This document shows positions 19,943 through 29,805 of a stretch of DNA of 64,000 bases, in pieces. A model generated the notes under the pieces. The model worked only from the letters and a program-made list of their open reading frames with translations, did not search any database and had not been told where the DNA came from. A program made the translations under genes and the position numbers. Source of the DNA: Nocardia caishijiensis NBRC 108228 (lineage in GTDB: Bacteria > Actinomycetota > Actinomycetes > Mycobacteriales > Mycobacteriaceae); assembly GCF_001612825.1 (NCBI RefSeq), contig NZ_BDBE01000025.1, forward strand, positions 558,001 through 622,000. Direction: 5' to 3'. The stretch's first letter is position 1; each line of letters starts with the position of its first letter.

Positions 19943-21136
19943 GTGGGCGCGATGGGGAACAAGGACGCTGCGGCGCGAACGGACGGACAGCAGGGACGTG
20001 ATCGAGGCGAGGTGATCGGTGACGGCCTGCTGTGGCTGGCCAAATGGGCGCTGTGCATCGTCGCGATCGCGGCGGGTGCGTGGGTGCTCGGCACGATCGC
20101 GGGACGGCTGTGGGTGGTGCTGCTGCCGGTGGCGTTGGCGGTGGTGGTGACCACGATCCTGTGGCCCGCCACCCGATGGCTCACCGCGCACCGGATGCGG
20201 CCCGCGCTGGCCGCGACGATCACGCTGGTGAGTTTCCTCGCGCTGGTGGCGGGAGTCATCGCGCTGATCGTGCCGTCGGTCGCCGATCAGGCACCGGAAC
20301 TGGCCGACAAGTCGACCGCCGGGGTGAACCAGGTGCGTGACTGGATCCAGGGGCCACCGCTCAACATCCGCGACGAGCAACTCGACTCCGCCGTCGACGC
20401 CATCGTGTCGCGACTGCAGTCCAGCGGCACCCAGATCGCCAACGGTGTCTTCACCGGAGTCTCCACCGCGACCTCGGTCCTGATCGCGGTGTTCCTGGTT
20501 CTGGTACTGGTGTTCTTCTTCCTCAAAGACGGTCCGCGCCTGCTGCCGTGGATGCACGTCGTGTGCGGCAACCGCAGCGGTCGCCACGTCGAGGCCGTGC
20601 TGGAACGGGTCTGGGCGACCCTCGGCGGGTTCATCCGCACCCAGGCGATCGTCAGCCTGGTCGACGCGGTCCTCATCGGTGCCGCCCTGTTCATCCTCGA
20701 CGTGCCGTTGGCCCTGGTCCTGTCGGTGATCACGTTCGTCGGCGGATTCGTCCCGATGGTCGGCGCGTTCGTGGCGGGCGCCCTCGCCGTCCTGGTCGCC
20801 CTGGTCGGCAACGGCTTCACCACCGCGCTCATCGTCCTCGGCGTCGTGATCGCGGTACAGCAGCTGGAAGGCAATGTGCTGCAACCGGTTCTGCAGAGCC
20901 GCAGCATGGAACTGCACCCGGTGATCGTGCTCCTCGCGGTGACCGCGGGCGGCTCGCTCTACGGCATCACCGGCGCCTTCCTCGCCGTCCCGGTCGTCGC
21001 CATGATCGCCGTCGTCCTGCGTTATCTCGGCGAGCAGATCGACGCCGCGACCAGCCCACCGGATTCGGCGGACTGCGAAACAGCGGCGACGGCAGCGGAC
21101 CCGCTTGCTGGAACGCCACCAGGCGACCCCGCCTGA
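19943..21136 (+). CDS. AI-2E family transporter (PF01594-like exporter)
   Basis: This 397-residue membrane protein has a helix pair near residues 35-60, another at 85-105, a soluble segment, then five or so helices to residue 370. Late family features ITFVGGFVPMVGAFVAGALA and VQQLEGNVLQPVLQSRSMELHPV identify the AI-2E/TqsA/PerM family. Members export autoinducer-2, sodium or other solutes, so the substrate is open. A GTG at 19943 and an ATG at 19952 are in frame; both give a polar N-terminus. Confidence 0.9.
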   Translation: MGAMGNKDAAARTDGQQGRDRGEVIGDGLLWLAKWALCIVAIAAGAWVLGTIAGRLWVVLLPVALAVVVTTILWPATRWLTAHRMRPALAATITLVSFLALVAGVIALIVPSVADQAPELADKSTAGVNQVRDWIQGPPLNIRDEQLDSAVDAIVSRLQSSGTQIANGVFTGVSTATSVLIAVFLVLVLVFFFLKDGPRLLPWMHVVCGNRSGRHVEAVLERVWATLGGFIRTQAIVSLVDAVLIGAALFILDVPLALVLSVITFVGGFVPMVGAFVAGALAVLVALVGNGFTTALIVLGVVIAVQQLEGNVLQPVLQSRSMELHPVIVLLAVTAGGSLYGITGAFLAVPVVAMIAVVLRYLGEQIDAATSPPDSADCETAATAADPLAGTPPGDPA

Positions 21137-21218
21137 GCAGGGCATATCAGTTCAGTCACGTCCCCTGAGAGCTCGGGGCGGTCGTTTCGCCGTACAGTCG
21201 ACGACAGGGCGCGTCGGT

Positions 21219-21491
21219 TCAGTGATCTCTCGGACGCAGCAGCGTGACGAGTCCGAGCACGGCCATGACCACCAGCCACACGGCAGCTCCGAGTCCGGCC
21301 AGGATCAGCGTGCCCCACACCATGATGAACGGTCCGTACTCCGCGACTCGGCCCCAATAGCCGCAGGGGCCGACATCGCCCGGGATCGCCGCGCACTCCG
21401 GATGCGCGTCGGCGGCGAAGGCGAGGGCCGCCAGGGTCGAAACCAGCACGGCCCCAACGAAGATGAACGTCAGGTGCCGGAGAGGTCGCAT
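21219..21491 (-). CDS. Small two-helix membrane protein
   Basis: This 90-residue protein has two membrane segments (about 6-26 and 55-82) separated by a loop with two cysteines in HPECAAIPGDVGPCGYWG, likely a disulphide outside the membrane. The ATG at 21491 starts just before the first helix; an upstream ATG at 21539 would add 16 polar residues. It lies 78 bases downstream of the CNNM-type gene on the same strand. No family recognised. Confidence 0.65.
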   Translation of the reverse strand: MRPLRHLTFIFVGAVLVSTLAALAFAADAHPECAAIPGDVGPCGYWGRVAEYGPFIMVWGTLILAGLGAAVWLVVMAVLGLVTLLRPRDH

Positions 21492-21569
21492 GAGGCTCGA
21501 CCCCAGCGACTCGGAGCGCGCTCGTGTTTCCAACAGCACGGCGAGGTCTTCCGCCCGCCGGGCGCGAAA

Positions 21570-22634
21570 TCACTCGGGCTTGCGATGAGTCCCGTCACGC
21601 ACGGTACCGACGAACTCCTCCACCAGATCCTCCAGCGCGACCACACCGACGGTGTTGCCCCGCGCGTCGACCACCCGCCCCAGATGGCTGCTGGTGCGGC
21701 GTAACCGGGCCAGCGCCTCGTACAACGTGGTGGTCGTGGTGACCGTCGGCAACGGGCGGATGTCGGTGCGCGGGATCTTGGTGTCGGGACCCGCGTCGTC
21801 GTCGGCGACCTCGTCGAGCACGTCCTTGATGTGCAGGTAGCCCACGAGCGAACCGTCGCCCGCGCGCACCGGGTACCGGGAGAACCCGGTCTCGGCCACG
21901 GCGGCCTCCACGTCGCCCAGGGTGGTTCCGTCGCCACGCAACGGCACCGAACGCGCCTGCGCCAGCGGGACCATCACATCGCCGACGATCCGCTCCGAGG
22001 TACCGAGAGCCTGGGTGAGCCTGCGGTGTTCCTCCTCGTCGAGCAGACCCTCCGACCGGGACTCGCCGATCATCTCGGCCAGTTCCACCGTCGAGACCGT
22101 GGCGTCGAGCTCGTCCTTGGGCTCGATGCGCAGCATCCGCAGGGTGAGATTCGCGGCGTGGTTGTAGACCGCGATGAGCGGACGCGCGATCCGCAACCAC
22201 AGCAGATGGATCGGCACCAGCAGCAGGGCCGAGCGCTCCGGCCCGGCCAGCGCGATGTTCTTCGGGACCATCTCGCCGAGCAGGATGTGCAGGATCACCA
22301 CCAGGGTCAACGCCAGCGCGAAACCCACCGGGTGCAGCAGCTGATCGGGCAGGCCGAGCAGTTCGAACGGCCGCTCGATCAGGTGCGCGATGGCCGGTTC
22401 GCCGACCCGGCCGAGCAGGATCGAGCAGATGGTGATGCCGAGCTGCGCGGCGGCCAACATCATCGACAGGTTCTCACCCGCCTCGATCACCGTCGCGGCC
22501 TTCTTCTTCCCCTGGGCGACAAGGGCTTCCAGACGGTCGCGACGGGCGGAGATGAGTGCGAACTCGGCCGCGACGAAGAAGGCGTTGCCCGCGAGCAACA
22601 CCACGGTGAGGACGATTCCGAACAGGTCACCCAT
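21570..22634 (-). CDS. CNNM/CorC-type membrane protein with CBS pair (Rv1841c-like)
   Basis: This 354-residue protein has an N-terminal DUF21/CNNM membrane domain (four hydrophobic segments, residues 1-140; early motif NAFFVAAEFALISARRDRLEAL). Two CBS domains follow at about 205-335. A CorC-type C-terminal domain is short or lacking. Such proteins are linked to magnesium or other divalent-ion transport, with CBS domains sensing nucleotides. It overlaps the upstream paralogue by 8 bases, so they form one unit. Positionally it matches Rv1841c. Confidence 0.92.
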   Translation of the reverse strand: MGDLFGIVLTVVLLAGNAFFVAAEFALISARRDRLEALVAQGKKKAATVIEAGENLSMMLAAAQLGITICSILLGRVGEPAIAHLIERPFELLGLPDQLLHPVGFALALTLVVILHILLGEMVPKNIALAGPERSALLLVPIHLLWLRIARPLIAVYNHAANLTLRMLRIEPKDELDATVSTVELAEMIGESRSEGLLDEEEHRRLTQALGTSERIVGDVMVPLAQARSVPLRGDGTTLGDVEAAVAETGFSRYPVRAGDGSLVGYLHIKDVLDEVADDDAGPDTKIPRTDIRPLPTVTTTTTLYEALARLRRTSSHLGRVVDARGNTVGVVALEDLVEEFVGTVRDGTHRKPE

Positions 22635-23982
22635 GGTTGTGCTCCCGTGCCGCGAGGTTCGCGTCGTCGACGGGCACCAGCCGCACCCGATCGATCCGCC
22701 GTCCGTCCATCCGTTCCACCCTGGCCACCCAGCCACCCGCACCGCCACGCGATTCGGGCAGGACGACCTCGTCGCCGCCCACCGGAATGCGGCCGAGCTG
22801 GGTGAGGACGAGTCCGCCGAGAGTTTCGTACTCGCCCTCGGGTGCGTCGTACCCGGTCGCGCGCGACACCTCGTCGATGCGCAGCAGGCCCGAGCAGTCC
22901 CAGCCGTCGCTCACCCGGCGCACGTCGCGTTCCTCCTCGTCGTGCTCGTCGCGCACGTCGCCGAGGATCTCCTCGATCAGGTCTTCCATGGTGACCATGC
23001 CCGCGGTGCCGCCGTACTCGTCGACGACGAGCGCCACCTGCATGCCGTCGGCGCGGACCCGTTCGAGCACTTCGTCGCCGTCGAGACTGGCGGGCACGAT
23101 CGGCACCGCGACGGCGAGCTTGCCGAGCGGGATCTGCTTGCGCAGATGCGCCGGGTGGGTGAAGGCGTGCTTGACGTGAACGACGCCGAGGGTGTTGTCG
23201 AGATCGCCGTCGATCACCGGGAACCGTGAGTACCCGGTGCGGGCCGCCGCGGCGATGAGGTCGGCGATGGTGTCGTCACGGTCGAGCGACTCCACCTTCA
23301 CCCGAGGGGTCATCAGGTCCTCGGCGCTGCGTTCACCGAACTCGAGGGAGCGGTCCATCAGCTGTGCGGTGCGCTGATCCATCGCGCCACGCTGGGCCGA
23401 GGTGCGCACCAGTGACCCGAGTTCCTGCGGTGACCTGGCCGAGCGCAGTTCCTCGGCCGGTTCGATGCCGAACCTGCGCACCAACCAGTTGGCGGCGTTG
23501 TTGAGGAAACGGATCAGCCATTTGAAGAACGCGGAGAACGCGATCATCGGCCCCGCGGTGATCCGCGCGGTGGTCATGGGGGTGGAGATGGCGATGTTCT
23601 TGGGCACCAGCTCGCCGTAGATCATCGACAGCGAGGTCGCCAGGATGAGGGCCAGTGCCAGGGCGACGCCCTGGGCCGCGGCCTCGCTCAACCCGAGGGC
23701 GTCGAGCGCGGGAGCCAGCAGCCGTGCCAGCACGGGTTCGGCGATGTAGCCGGTGATCAGGGTGGTGATGGTGATGCCGAGCTGGGCTCCCGAGAGCTGG
23801 AACGACAGCGTGTTGTGCGCCTGTTTGACCATCCGGGAGCGGGTGTCACCGGAGCGCGCGGCCGATTCGACGGTGCTGCGTTCCAGGGCGGTGAGGGAGA
23901 ATTCGGCGGCCACGAAGAGGGCAGTGCCGAGGGTCAATGCGGCGAAACCGAGCAGGCTGAGCACTGTCAGCACGATGGACAT
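22627..23982 (-). CDS. CNNM/CorC-type membrane protein with CBS pair and CorC domain (Rv1842c-like)
   Basis: This 451-residue paralogue of the next gene has a DUF21/CNNM membrane domain (about 1-190, with ALFVAAEFSLTALERS). A CBS pair lies at about 215-345 (VDEYGGTAGMVTMEDLIEEILGDV is the classic link). A CorC/HlyC domain ends with IPVGGDEVVLPE and RVERMDGRRIDRVR. Role: probable divalent-cation efflux or transport control. I chose the ATG at 23982; a GTG four codons upstream is possible. A long structured leader precedes it, and guaB1 lies upstream on the same strand. Confidence 0.93.
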   Translation of the reverse strand: MSIVLTVLSLLGFAALTLGTALFVAAEFSLTALERSTVESAARSGDTRSRMVKQAHNTLSFQLSGAQLGITITTLITGYIAEPVLARLLAPALDALGLSEAAAQGVALALALILATSLSMIYGELVPKNIAISTPMTTARITAGPMIAFSAFFKWLIRFLNNAANWLVRRFGIEPAEELRSARSPQELGSLVRTSAQRGAMDQRTAQLMDRSLEFGERSAEDLMTPRVKVESLDRDDTIADLIAAAARTGYSRFPVIDGDLDNTLGVVHVKHAFTHPAHLRKQIPLGKLAVAVPIVPASLDGDEVLERVRADGMQVALVVDEYGGTAGMVTMEDLIEEILGDVRDEHDEEERDVRRVSDGWDCSGLLRIDEVSRATGYDAPEGEYETLGGLVLTQLGRIPVGGDEVVLPESRGGAGGWVARVERMDGRRIDRVRLVPVDDANLAAREHNHG

Positions 23983-24244
23983 CCTCAACACCACCCATGG
24001 GGTGCCGGGGTGAGACCAGAGGATCGGGTGGACGCTGCGAAAAGGAGGACGCCGGGTTTGTCACCCGGCTCCGTAGAGGAGCCCTCCTGTGTGGCGCCCT
24101 TGGACGCGGGTGACAACTGGATCCTTTCGAGGTGGGAAAAGAAGCTGTGCCGAGATCGGCAACTCCATAGTAATCCGTCGCCTCGGTTGATGCGTCAGCG
24201 GCGCGGCCGACCGGCGCCCGGCGGGCGTCCGGTCGGCCCGGCGA
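23983..24244 (-). promoter_or_regulatory. Structured leader before the CNNM gene pair
   Basis: The 262 bases between guaB1 and the CNNM pair, read on the reverse strand, contain two adjacent hairpins: GGCTCC/GGAGCC (24083-24067) and CCGGGT/ACCCGG (24068-24052). Both are enclosed by an outer stem, AGGAGG (24088-24083) with CCTCCT (24048-24043), directly followed by TTTTC. This three-way junction with a short U-run resembles a transcription attenuator or a riboswitch expression platform. Local similarity to the GGCUCCU segment of M-box RNAs is noted, but the full M-box is not present. Confidence 0.4.
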
Positions 24245-25807
<1,563 letters not shown>

Positions 25808-27280
25808 TCAGTTTGCGGAACGGTTGCGGTTGCCCGCCGGAGCCGCCGGTCGACCGGCGCGCCGCCGTGAATTCGTCGGCGTGTCGCCGCCCCGGGCGTG
25901 TCCGCCTGCGCCCGCGGGCTTGCGTGAACGCGACTCGCCCGTCGGGCGGTCCCGGCGCGGCGCGCCCGAACCCCGGCTGTGCCCACCCTCGGCGGCCGAG
26001 GCGCCACCGGGCCTGCCCCGGCGCGGACGACCCGAACCGTTCGAGGACCTGGCCGGTTGGGCCGGGGCGGCCGGAGCCGCGATCGCGATCCCGCTCGGCT
26101 TGCGGGCGCCGGTGATCTCCACGAGGTTCCGGTCGCCGGGGCGCACCTCGATGCCGTCGGTCCGCACGCCCGCCTTGCGGGTCATCGCGGCCACGTCCTT
26201 GCGCTCCTCGTCGGTGACCAGGGTGACGACCACGCCGTCCTCCCCGGCCCGCGCCGTGCGACCGGCGCGGTGCAGGTAGGCCTTGTGCTCGGCGGGCGGG
26301 TCGAAGTGCACGACCAGGGAGACGCCGTCGATGTGGATGCCGCGCGCGGCGACATCGGTGGTGACCAGCACCGGCACGGAACCGTCGGCGAAGGCCGCCA
26401 GGGTGCGCACCCGGTTGTTCTGCGCCTTGCCGCCGTGCAGCGAGCCCGCGTCCACCCCGGCGCCGCGCAGCTGCTTGGCCAGGCGGTCGGCACCGTGCTT
26501 GGTACGCACGAACATGATGGTCAGACCGTCGCGGGCGGCGATCTCGGTGGCGACGGCCCGCTTGACGTTCTTGTCGCGCACGAAGAACAGGTGGTGGGTC
26601 ATGGTGCTCACCGCCGCTTCGGCGGGCGCGGTGGAGTGGGTGACCGGGTTGTCGAGGTAGCGCTTCACCAGCTTGTCGACGTCACCGTCGAGGGTGGCCG
26701 AGAACAGCAGGCGCTGCCCGTGCTTCGGGGTGCGGTCCAGCAGGCGGGTGACCTGGGGCAGGAAGCCCATGTCGGCCATGTGGTCGGCCTCGTCCAGGGC
26801 GGTGATCGCCACGTCGGACAGGTCGGCGGCGCGCTGTTTGATCAGGTCGTCGAGGCGGCCGGGGGTGGCGATGAGCAGGTCGACGCCACGCGCGAGCCGG
26901 TCGGCCTGCCGCTTGATCGGGGCGCCGCCGACGACGGAGGCGACGCGCAGGCCGAGCGAGCGCGCGGGCTCTTCGAGCGCCTTCTCGATCTGGGTGGCGA
27001 GCTCACGGGTCGGCACGAGCACCAGACCGCGCGGGCGGCCCGGCTTGGACTGCGGACCCTCGCCCAGGCGGGTGAGGATCGGCAGGCCGAAGGCGAGGGT
27101 CTTGCCCGAGCCGGTCGGGCCGCGACCGAGCACGTCGCGCCCGGCGAGCGCGTCGCCGATGGTGGCGGCCTGGATGGGGAACGGCTTGTCGATACCGGCG
27201 TTGCGCAGGGCTTGCACCAGGGCGACAGGCAGACCCAGTTCCGCGAAGGAGGGGTCGTTGGGCACAGCAGAGGTGGTCAA
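25808..27280 (-). CDS. DEAD-box RNA helicase
   Basis: This 490-residue ATP-dependent RNA helicase has a Q-motif region FPIQAATIGDALAGRDVLG, Walker A GPTGSGKT (54-61), VPTRELATQ, TPGRL, DEAD (163-166), SAT (194-196) and the C-terminal RecA-like motifs TDVAARGIHIDGV and HRAGRTARAG. The last 90 residues are Arg/Gly/Pro-rich and basic, a disordered RNA-binding tail like those of RhlE-type enzymes involved in ribosome assembly and mRNA turnover. The long GC-rich region upstream (27281-27524) holds no gene. A terminator hairpin follows the stop. Confidence 0.95.
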   Translation of the reverse strand: MTTSAVPNDPSFAELGLPVALVQALRNAGIDKPFPIQAATIGDALAGRDVLGRGPTGSGKTLAFGLPILTRLGEGPQSKPGRPRGLVLVPTRELATQIEKALEEPARSLGLRVASVVGGAPIKRQADRLARGVDLLIATPGRLDDLIKQRAADLSDVAITALDEADHMADMGFLPQVTRLLDRTPKHGQRLLFSATLDGDVDKLVKRYLDNPVTHSTAPAEAAVSTMTHHLFFVRDKNVKRAVATEIAARDGLTIMFVRTKHGADRLAKQLRGAGVDAGSLHGGKAQNNRVRTLAAFADGSVPVLVTTDVAARGIHIDGVSLVVHFDPPAEHKAYLHRAGRTARAGEDGVVVTLVTDEERKDVAAMTRKAGVRTDGIEVRPGDRNLVEITGARKPSGIAIAAPAAPAQPARSSNGSGRPRRGRPGGASAAEGGHSRGSGAPRRDRPTGESRSRKPAGAGGHARGGDTPTNSRRRAGRPAAPAGNRNRSAN

Positions 27281-27524
27281 AATGGCCTTTCGTTGGGCTG
27301 CGAATCGCGCTGGAAGATCACCGGCGCCGATTACCCGAAACGCGCGAGACGGCGTACGGGGTGCGGCCCAGCAGGAAGGACCGATCTCCCAGGATAGGCG
27401 TGTTTGCGCGTGGGTGGGTAAACACGCTGGTCAGCGTGAGCGGCGAGCAGCGCGGCGGCGCGGGCGGATCAGGGGCTGTCGCGGTGCGCCGGGCGCGCGT
27501 GGCGCGAGACCGGTGATCGCCAGG

Positions 27525-28463
27525 TCAGCCGTGGAACAACCGGCTCAGTTCCTGCAGCCACGGCACCGCGACAGCGAGGGTCGGGACCACCAGGATGGCG
27601 GCCGAGCCGAGGTAGGCGGCGGTGGCGATTCTCACGTCGCCGTTGGTACCGGCGAGGCGCTGGATGCGGATGAGGGTGGTCGGCCCACCGGCGGCGAGGG
27701 CACCTTGCGGCGCGGTCGATTTCGCGCAGGCGACCAGGGCGCGCGCGAGGGGTTTGGGGCCGGTCACCTTGACCGCCGAATCGTCGGCGAGCAGTTCGAT
27801 CAGCAGCTTCACCGAACCGAGCGCGGCCTTGCTGCGGACCACCCGGGGGAATGCCTCGTGCACGGCGGTGAACGCCTCGAGCACCAGATCGTGGCGGGCC
27901 CGCAGATGCGATCGTTCATGGCTCACGATCGCGGTGACCTCGGCATCGTCGAGGCTGGTCAGGGTGCCTTCGCTCAGGACGACGCGTTGGCGCAGGCCGG
28001 GCAGACAGTAGGCGATGGGCTCGGTGGCGGCGAGTACCCGGATGTCGGCGGCCCGACGCACGGGACCGCTCTGGTCAAGCAGGTCGACCAGCATGCGATG
28101 CCGGGAGCGGCGTCGGCGGGTGTGCACGCCGACCCGCACGATGGAGAACATCAGGCGCGCGCCGATCATCAGCGTCAGCGCGAACACGGTGACGTAGACG
28201 AGCCACAGCGGCAGCCCGAGCGCGTCGATCTCCTTGGTGGGGGAGGTGGTCGGCCTACCGTCGGGGCCGGGGACGAGCAGCAGGCTGGCGATGGCCAGCC
28301 CGGAGCCGAAGGCGCTGAGCACGGCGGCCAGCGCGATGGCCTGCCACAACACGACCGCCGCCCGTGGGCTGCGGTGCGGCCAGGTCGCACGGCTGAGCAG
28401 CGCGGGAACCGGCCCTGCGAGTAGCAAGGCGAGACCTGCGAAGACTGCCGCGGTTGCGTTCAT
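27525..28463 (-). CDS. M56-family (BlaR1-like) membrane metallopeptidase
   Basis: This 312-residue protein has four hydrophobic segments (about 5-22, 37-64, 88-108 and 285-303) and the zinc motif HERSH (182-186). It follows PGLRQRVVLSEGTL, typical of M56/BlaR1 peptidases. It has no C-terminal penicillin-sensor domain. In the BlaR1 model such proteases destroy the BlaI repressor, whose gene lies 64 bases upstream. The pair corresponds in place to Rv1845c-Rv1846c. Confidence 0.92.
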   Translation of the reverse strand: MNATAAVFAGLALLLAGPVPALLSRATWPHRSPRAAVVLWQAIALAAVLSAFGSGLAIASLLLVPGPDGRPTTSPTKEIDALGLPLWLVYVTVFALTLMIGARLMFSIVRVGVHTRRRRSRHRMLVDLLDQSGPVRRAADIRVLAATEPIAYCLPGLRQRVVLSEGTLTSLDDAEVTAIVSHERSHLRARHDLVLEAFTAVHEAFPRVVRSKAALGSVKLLIELLADDSAVKVTGPKPLARALVACAKSTAPQGALAAGGPTTLIRIQRLAGTNGDVRIATAAYLGSAAILVVPTLAVAVPWLQELSRLFHG

Positions 28464-28527
28464 CGACTCTGCTCACTGCGTTGTGGGGCCAGGGGCGCTC
28501 ACGTCGTTGTGAGAGCCGCCAGGGAGT

Positions 28528-28908
28528 CTAGCCGCTGTTTTCGTCGGATTCGAGCTTTGCCAGTGCCTCGCGCAGGGCGTCGGCCTCGTCCTTGCCGACC
28601 TGTTCCACGAAGTGCACGAGGGCCGCCGCGCGGCTGCCCGCCGCGTCGGCCTGCTGCAACGCGTCGACCATCAGGCTCGCGACCAGTTCGTCGCGGCTGT
28701 GGACCGGGGCGTACCGATGCGCGCGATCGTCGCGACGCTGCACAACCAGATTCTTCTTCGCCAGCCGCTGCAGCACGGTCATCACCGTGGTGTAAGCGAG
28801 CTCGCGTCGAGCCGCCAGTGCTTCGTGTACCTGTCGCACCGTGAGCGGTTCGTCGGCGGACCACAACTGGTCCATCACCGCTTTTTCGAGTTCGCCGAGA
28901 CCTGCCAT
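28528..28908 (-). CDS. blaI: BlaI/MecI-family transcriptional repressor
   Basis: This 126-residue winged-helix repressor starts with LGELEKAVMDQLWSADEPL. The recognition region is TVRQVHEALAARRELAYTTV, followed by RRDDRAHRYAPV, a classic BlaI/MecI/CopY signature. It should repress its own operon with the M56 peptidase and possibly a beta-lactamase or respiratory genes elsewhere. A BlaI-type dyad lies 36 bases upstream of the start. The class A beta-lactamase-like gene near 60,300 has no such dyad upstream. Confidence 0.95.
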   Translation of the reverse strand: MAGLGELEKAVMDQLWSADEPLTVRQVHEALAARRELAYTTVMTVLQRLAKKNLVVQRRDDRAHRYAPVHSRDELVASLMVDALQQADAAGSRAAALVHFVEQVGKDEADALREALAKLESDENSG

Positions 28909-28943
28909 CCCGCCGATTTTACGGACTCAACGACAAAGATGCG

Positions 28944-28960
28944 TACTACAGATTGTCGTA
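28944..28960. promoter_or_regulatory. BlaI-type operator
   Basis: TACTACA-GAT-TGTCGTA is an imperfect dyad (6 of 7 arm positions pair) close to the TACTACA/TGTAGTA pattern known for BlaI repressors. It sits just upstream of the blaI start, as expected for autoregulation. A wider repeat ACGACAA/TTGTCGT (28930-28959) overlaps it. Confidence 0.65.
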
Positions 28961-28980
28961 ACGGGGTGTTTGCTGGTGTG

Positions 28981-29805
28981 TCATTCGTCATACCCGGCCG
29001 CGCCGTGCACGTGGCGCGTGCCGACCGGCACGATCATCGGCCGCCCCGAGACCGGATCGGTGAGCACCCGCGCCTCGAGTCCGAACACGTCCGCGAGCAG
29101 TGCCGCGGTGATGATGTCGGCGGGCCTGCCCTGCGCGACGATGCGGCCCGCCGCCATCACCACCAGTTCGTCGCTGTAGCGGAAGGCGAGGTTGAGATCG
29201 TGCAGCACCATCACCACCGTGCGTCCGAATTCGGCGTGCAACCGGTCGACCAGGTCGAGCACTTCCAGCGAGTGCGCGAGGTCGAGATAGGTGGTCGGCT
29301 CGTCGAGGAGCAGGATGTCGGTGCCCTGGGCCAGAGCCATCGAGATCCAGGCGCGCTGACGCTGGCCGCCCGACAGTTCGTCGAGGGTGCGCTCGGCGAG
29401 ATCGGCGATGCCGGTCTGGGCCAGGGCGGCGGCGACCTCGGTCTCGTCGTCGGCAGACCACTGTCGCAACCAGGACTGATGCGGGTGCCGTCCGCGCGCG
29501 ACGAGATCGGCGACGGTGAGACCCTCGGGCGCCACGGGCGTCTGCGGCAGCATGCCGATCACCCGGGCGACGTCCTTGGTCTTCATCGAGGAGATGGCTT
29601 TGCCGTCGAGCACGACCTGTCCGCCGCGGGGCCGCAGCAGCCTGCCAAGCGACTTGAGCAGTGTCGACTTCCCGCAGCCGTTCGGGCCGATGACGGTGGT
29701 CACCACACCGGGGGTGATGTCGAGACTCAGTCCGTCGACGATCACCCGTTCGCCGTAGCCGAGGGACACGGTGTCGGCGGCGAGACGATGGACGGGGCTG
29801 GTCAT
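28981..29805 (-). CDS. Iron-siderophore ABC transporter, ATPase (FecE-like)
   Basis: This 274-residue ABC ATPase has Walker A GPNGCGKS (40-47), signature LSGGQRQRAWI, Walker B ILLLDEPTTYLDL and the switch histidine region MVLHDLNLAFRYSD. It is the FecE/FepC/ViuC type that powers ferric-siderophore import. The ATG at 29805 overlaps the stop of the permease gene by 4 bases. No substrate-binding lipoprotein is encoded nearby, so it must be supplied from elsewhere. Confidence 0.94.
   Translation of the reverse strand: MTSPVHRLAADTVSLGYGERVIVDGLSLDITPGVVTTVIGPNGCGKSTLLKSLGRLLRPRGGQVVLDGKAISSMKTKDVARVIGMLPQTPVAPEGLTVADLVARGRHPHQSWLRQWSADDETEVAAALAQTGIADLAERTLDELSGGQRQRAWISMALAQGTDILLLDEPTTYLDLAHSLEVLDLVDRLHAEFGRTVVMVLHDLNLAFRYSDELVVMAAGRIVAQGRPADIITAALLADVFGLEARVLTDPVSGRPMIVPVGTRHVHGAAGYDE

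Noticed and set aside
19651..20259. A 202-residue reverse-strand protein spanning the AI-2E gene start
   Set aside because: Its first part is antisense to the transporter; only its last third resembles the amidohydrolase remnant, so it is pseudogene plus shadow.
23983..24244. Full M-box (ykoK) magnesium riboswitch
   Set aside because: Only a short GGCTCCT-like piece matches; about 100 bases remain before the start codon, too few for the complete M-box, and other conserved blocks are missing.
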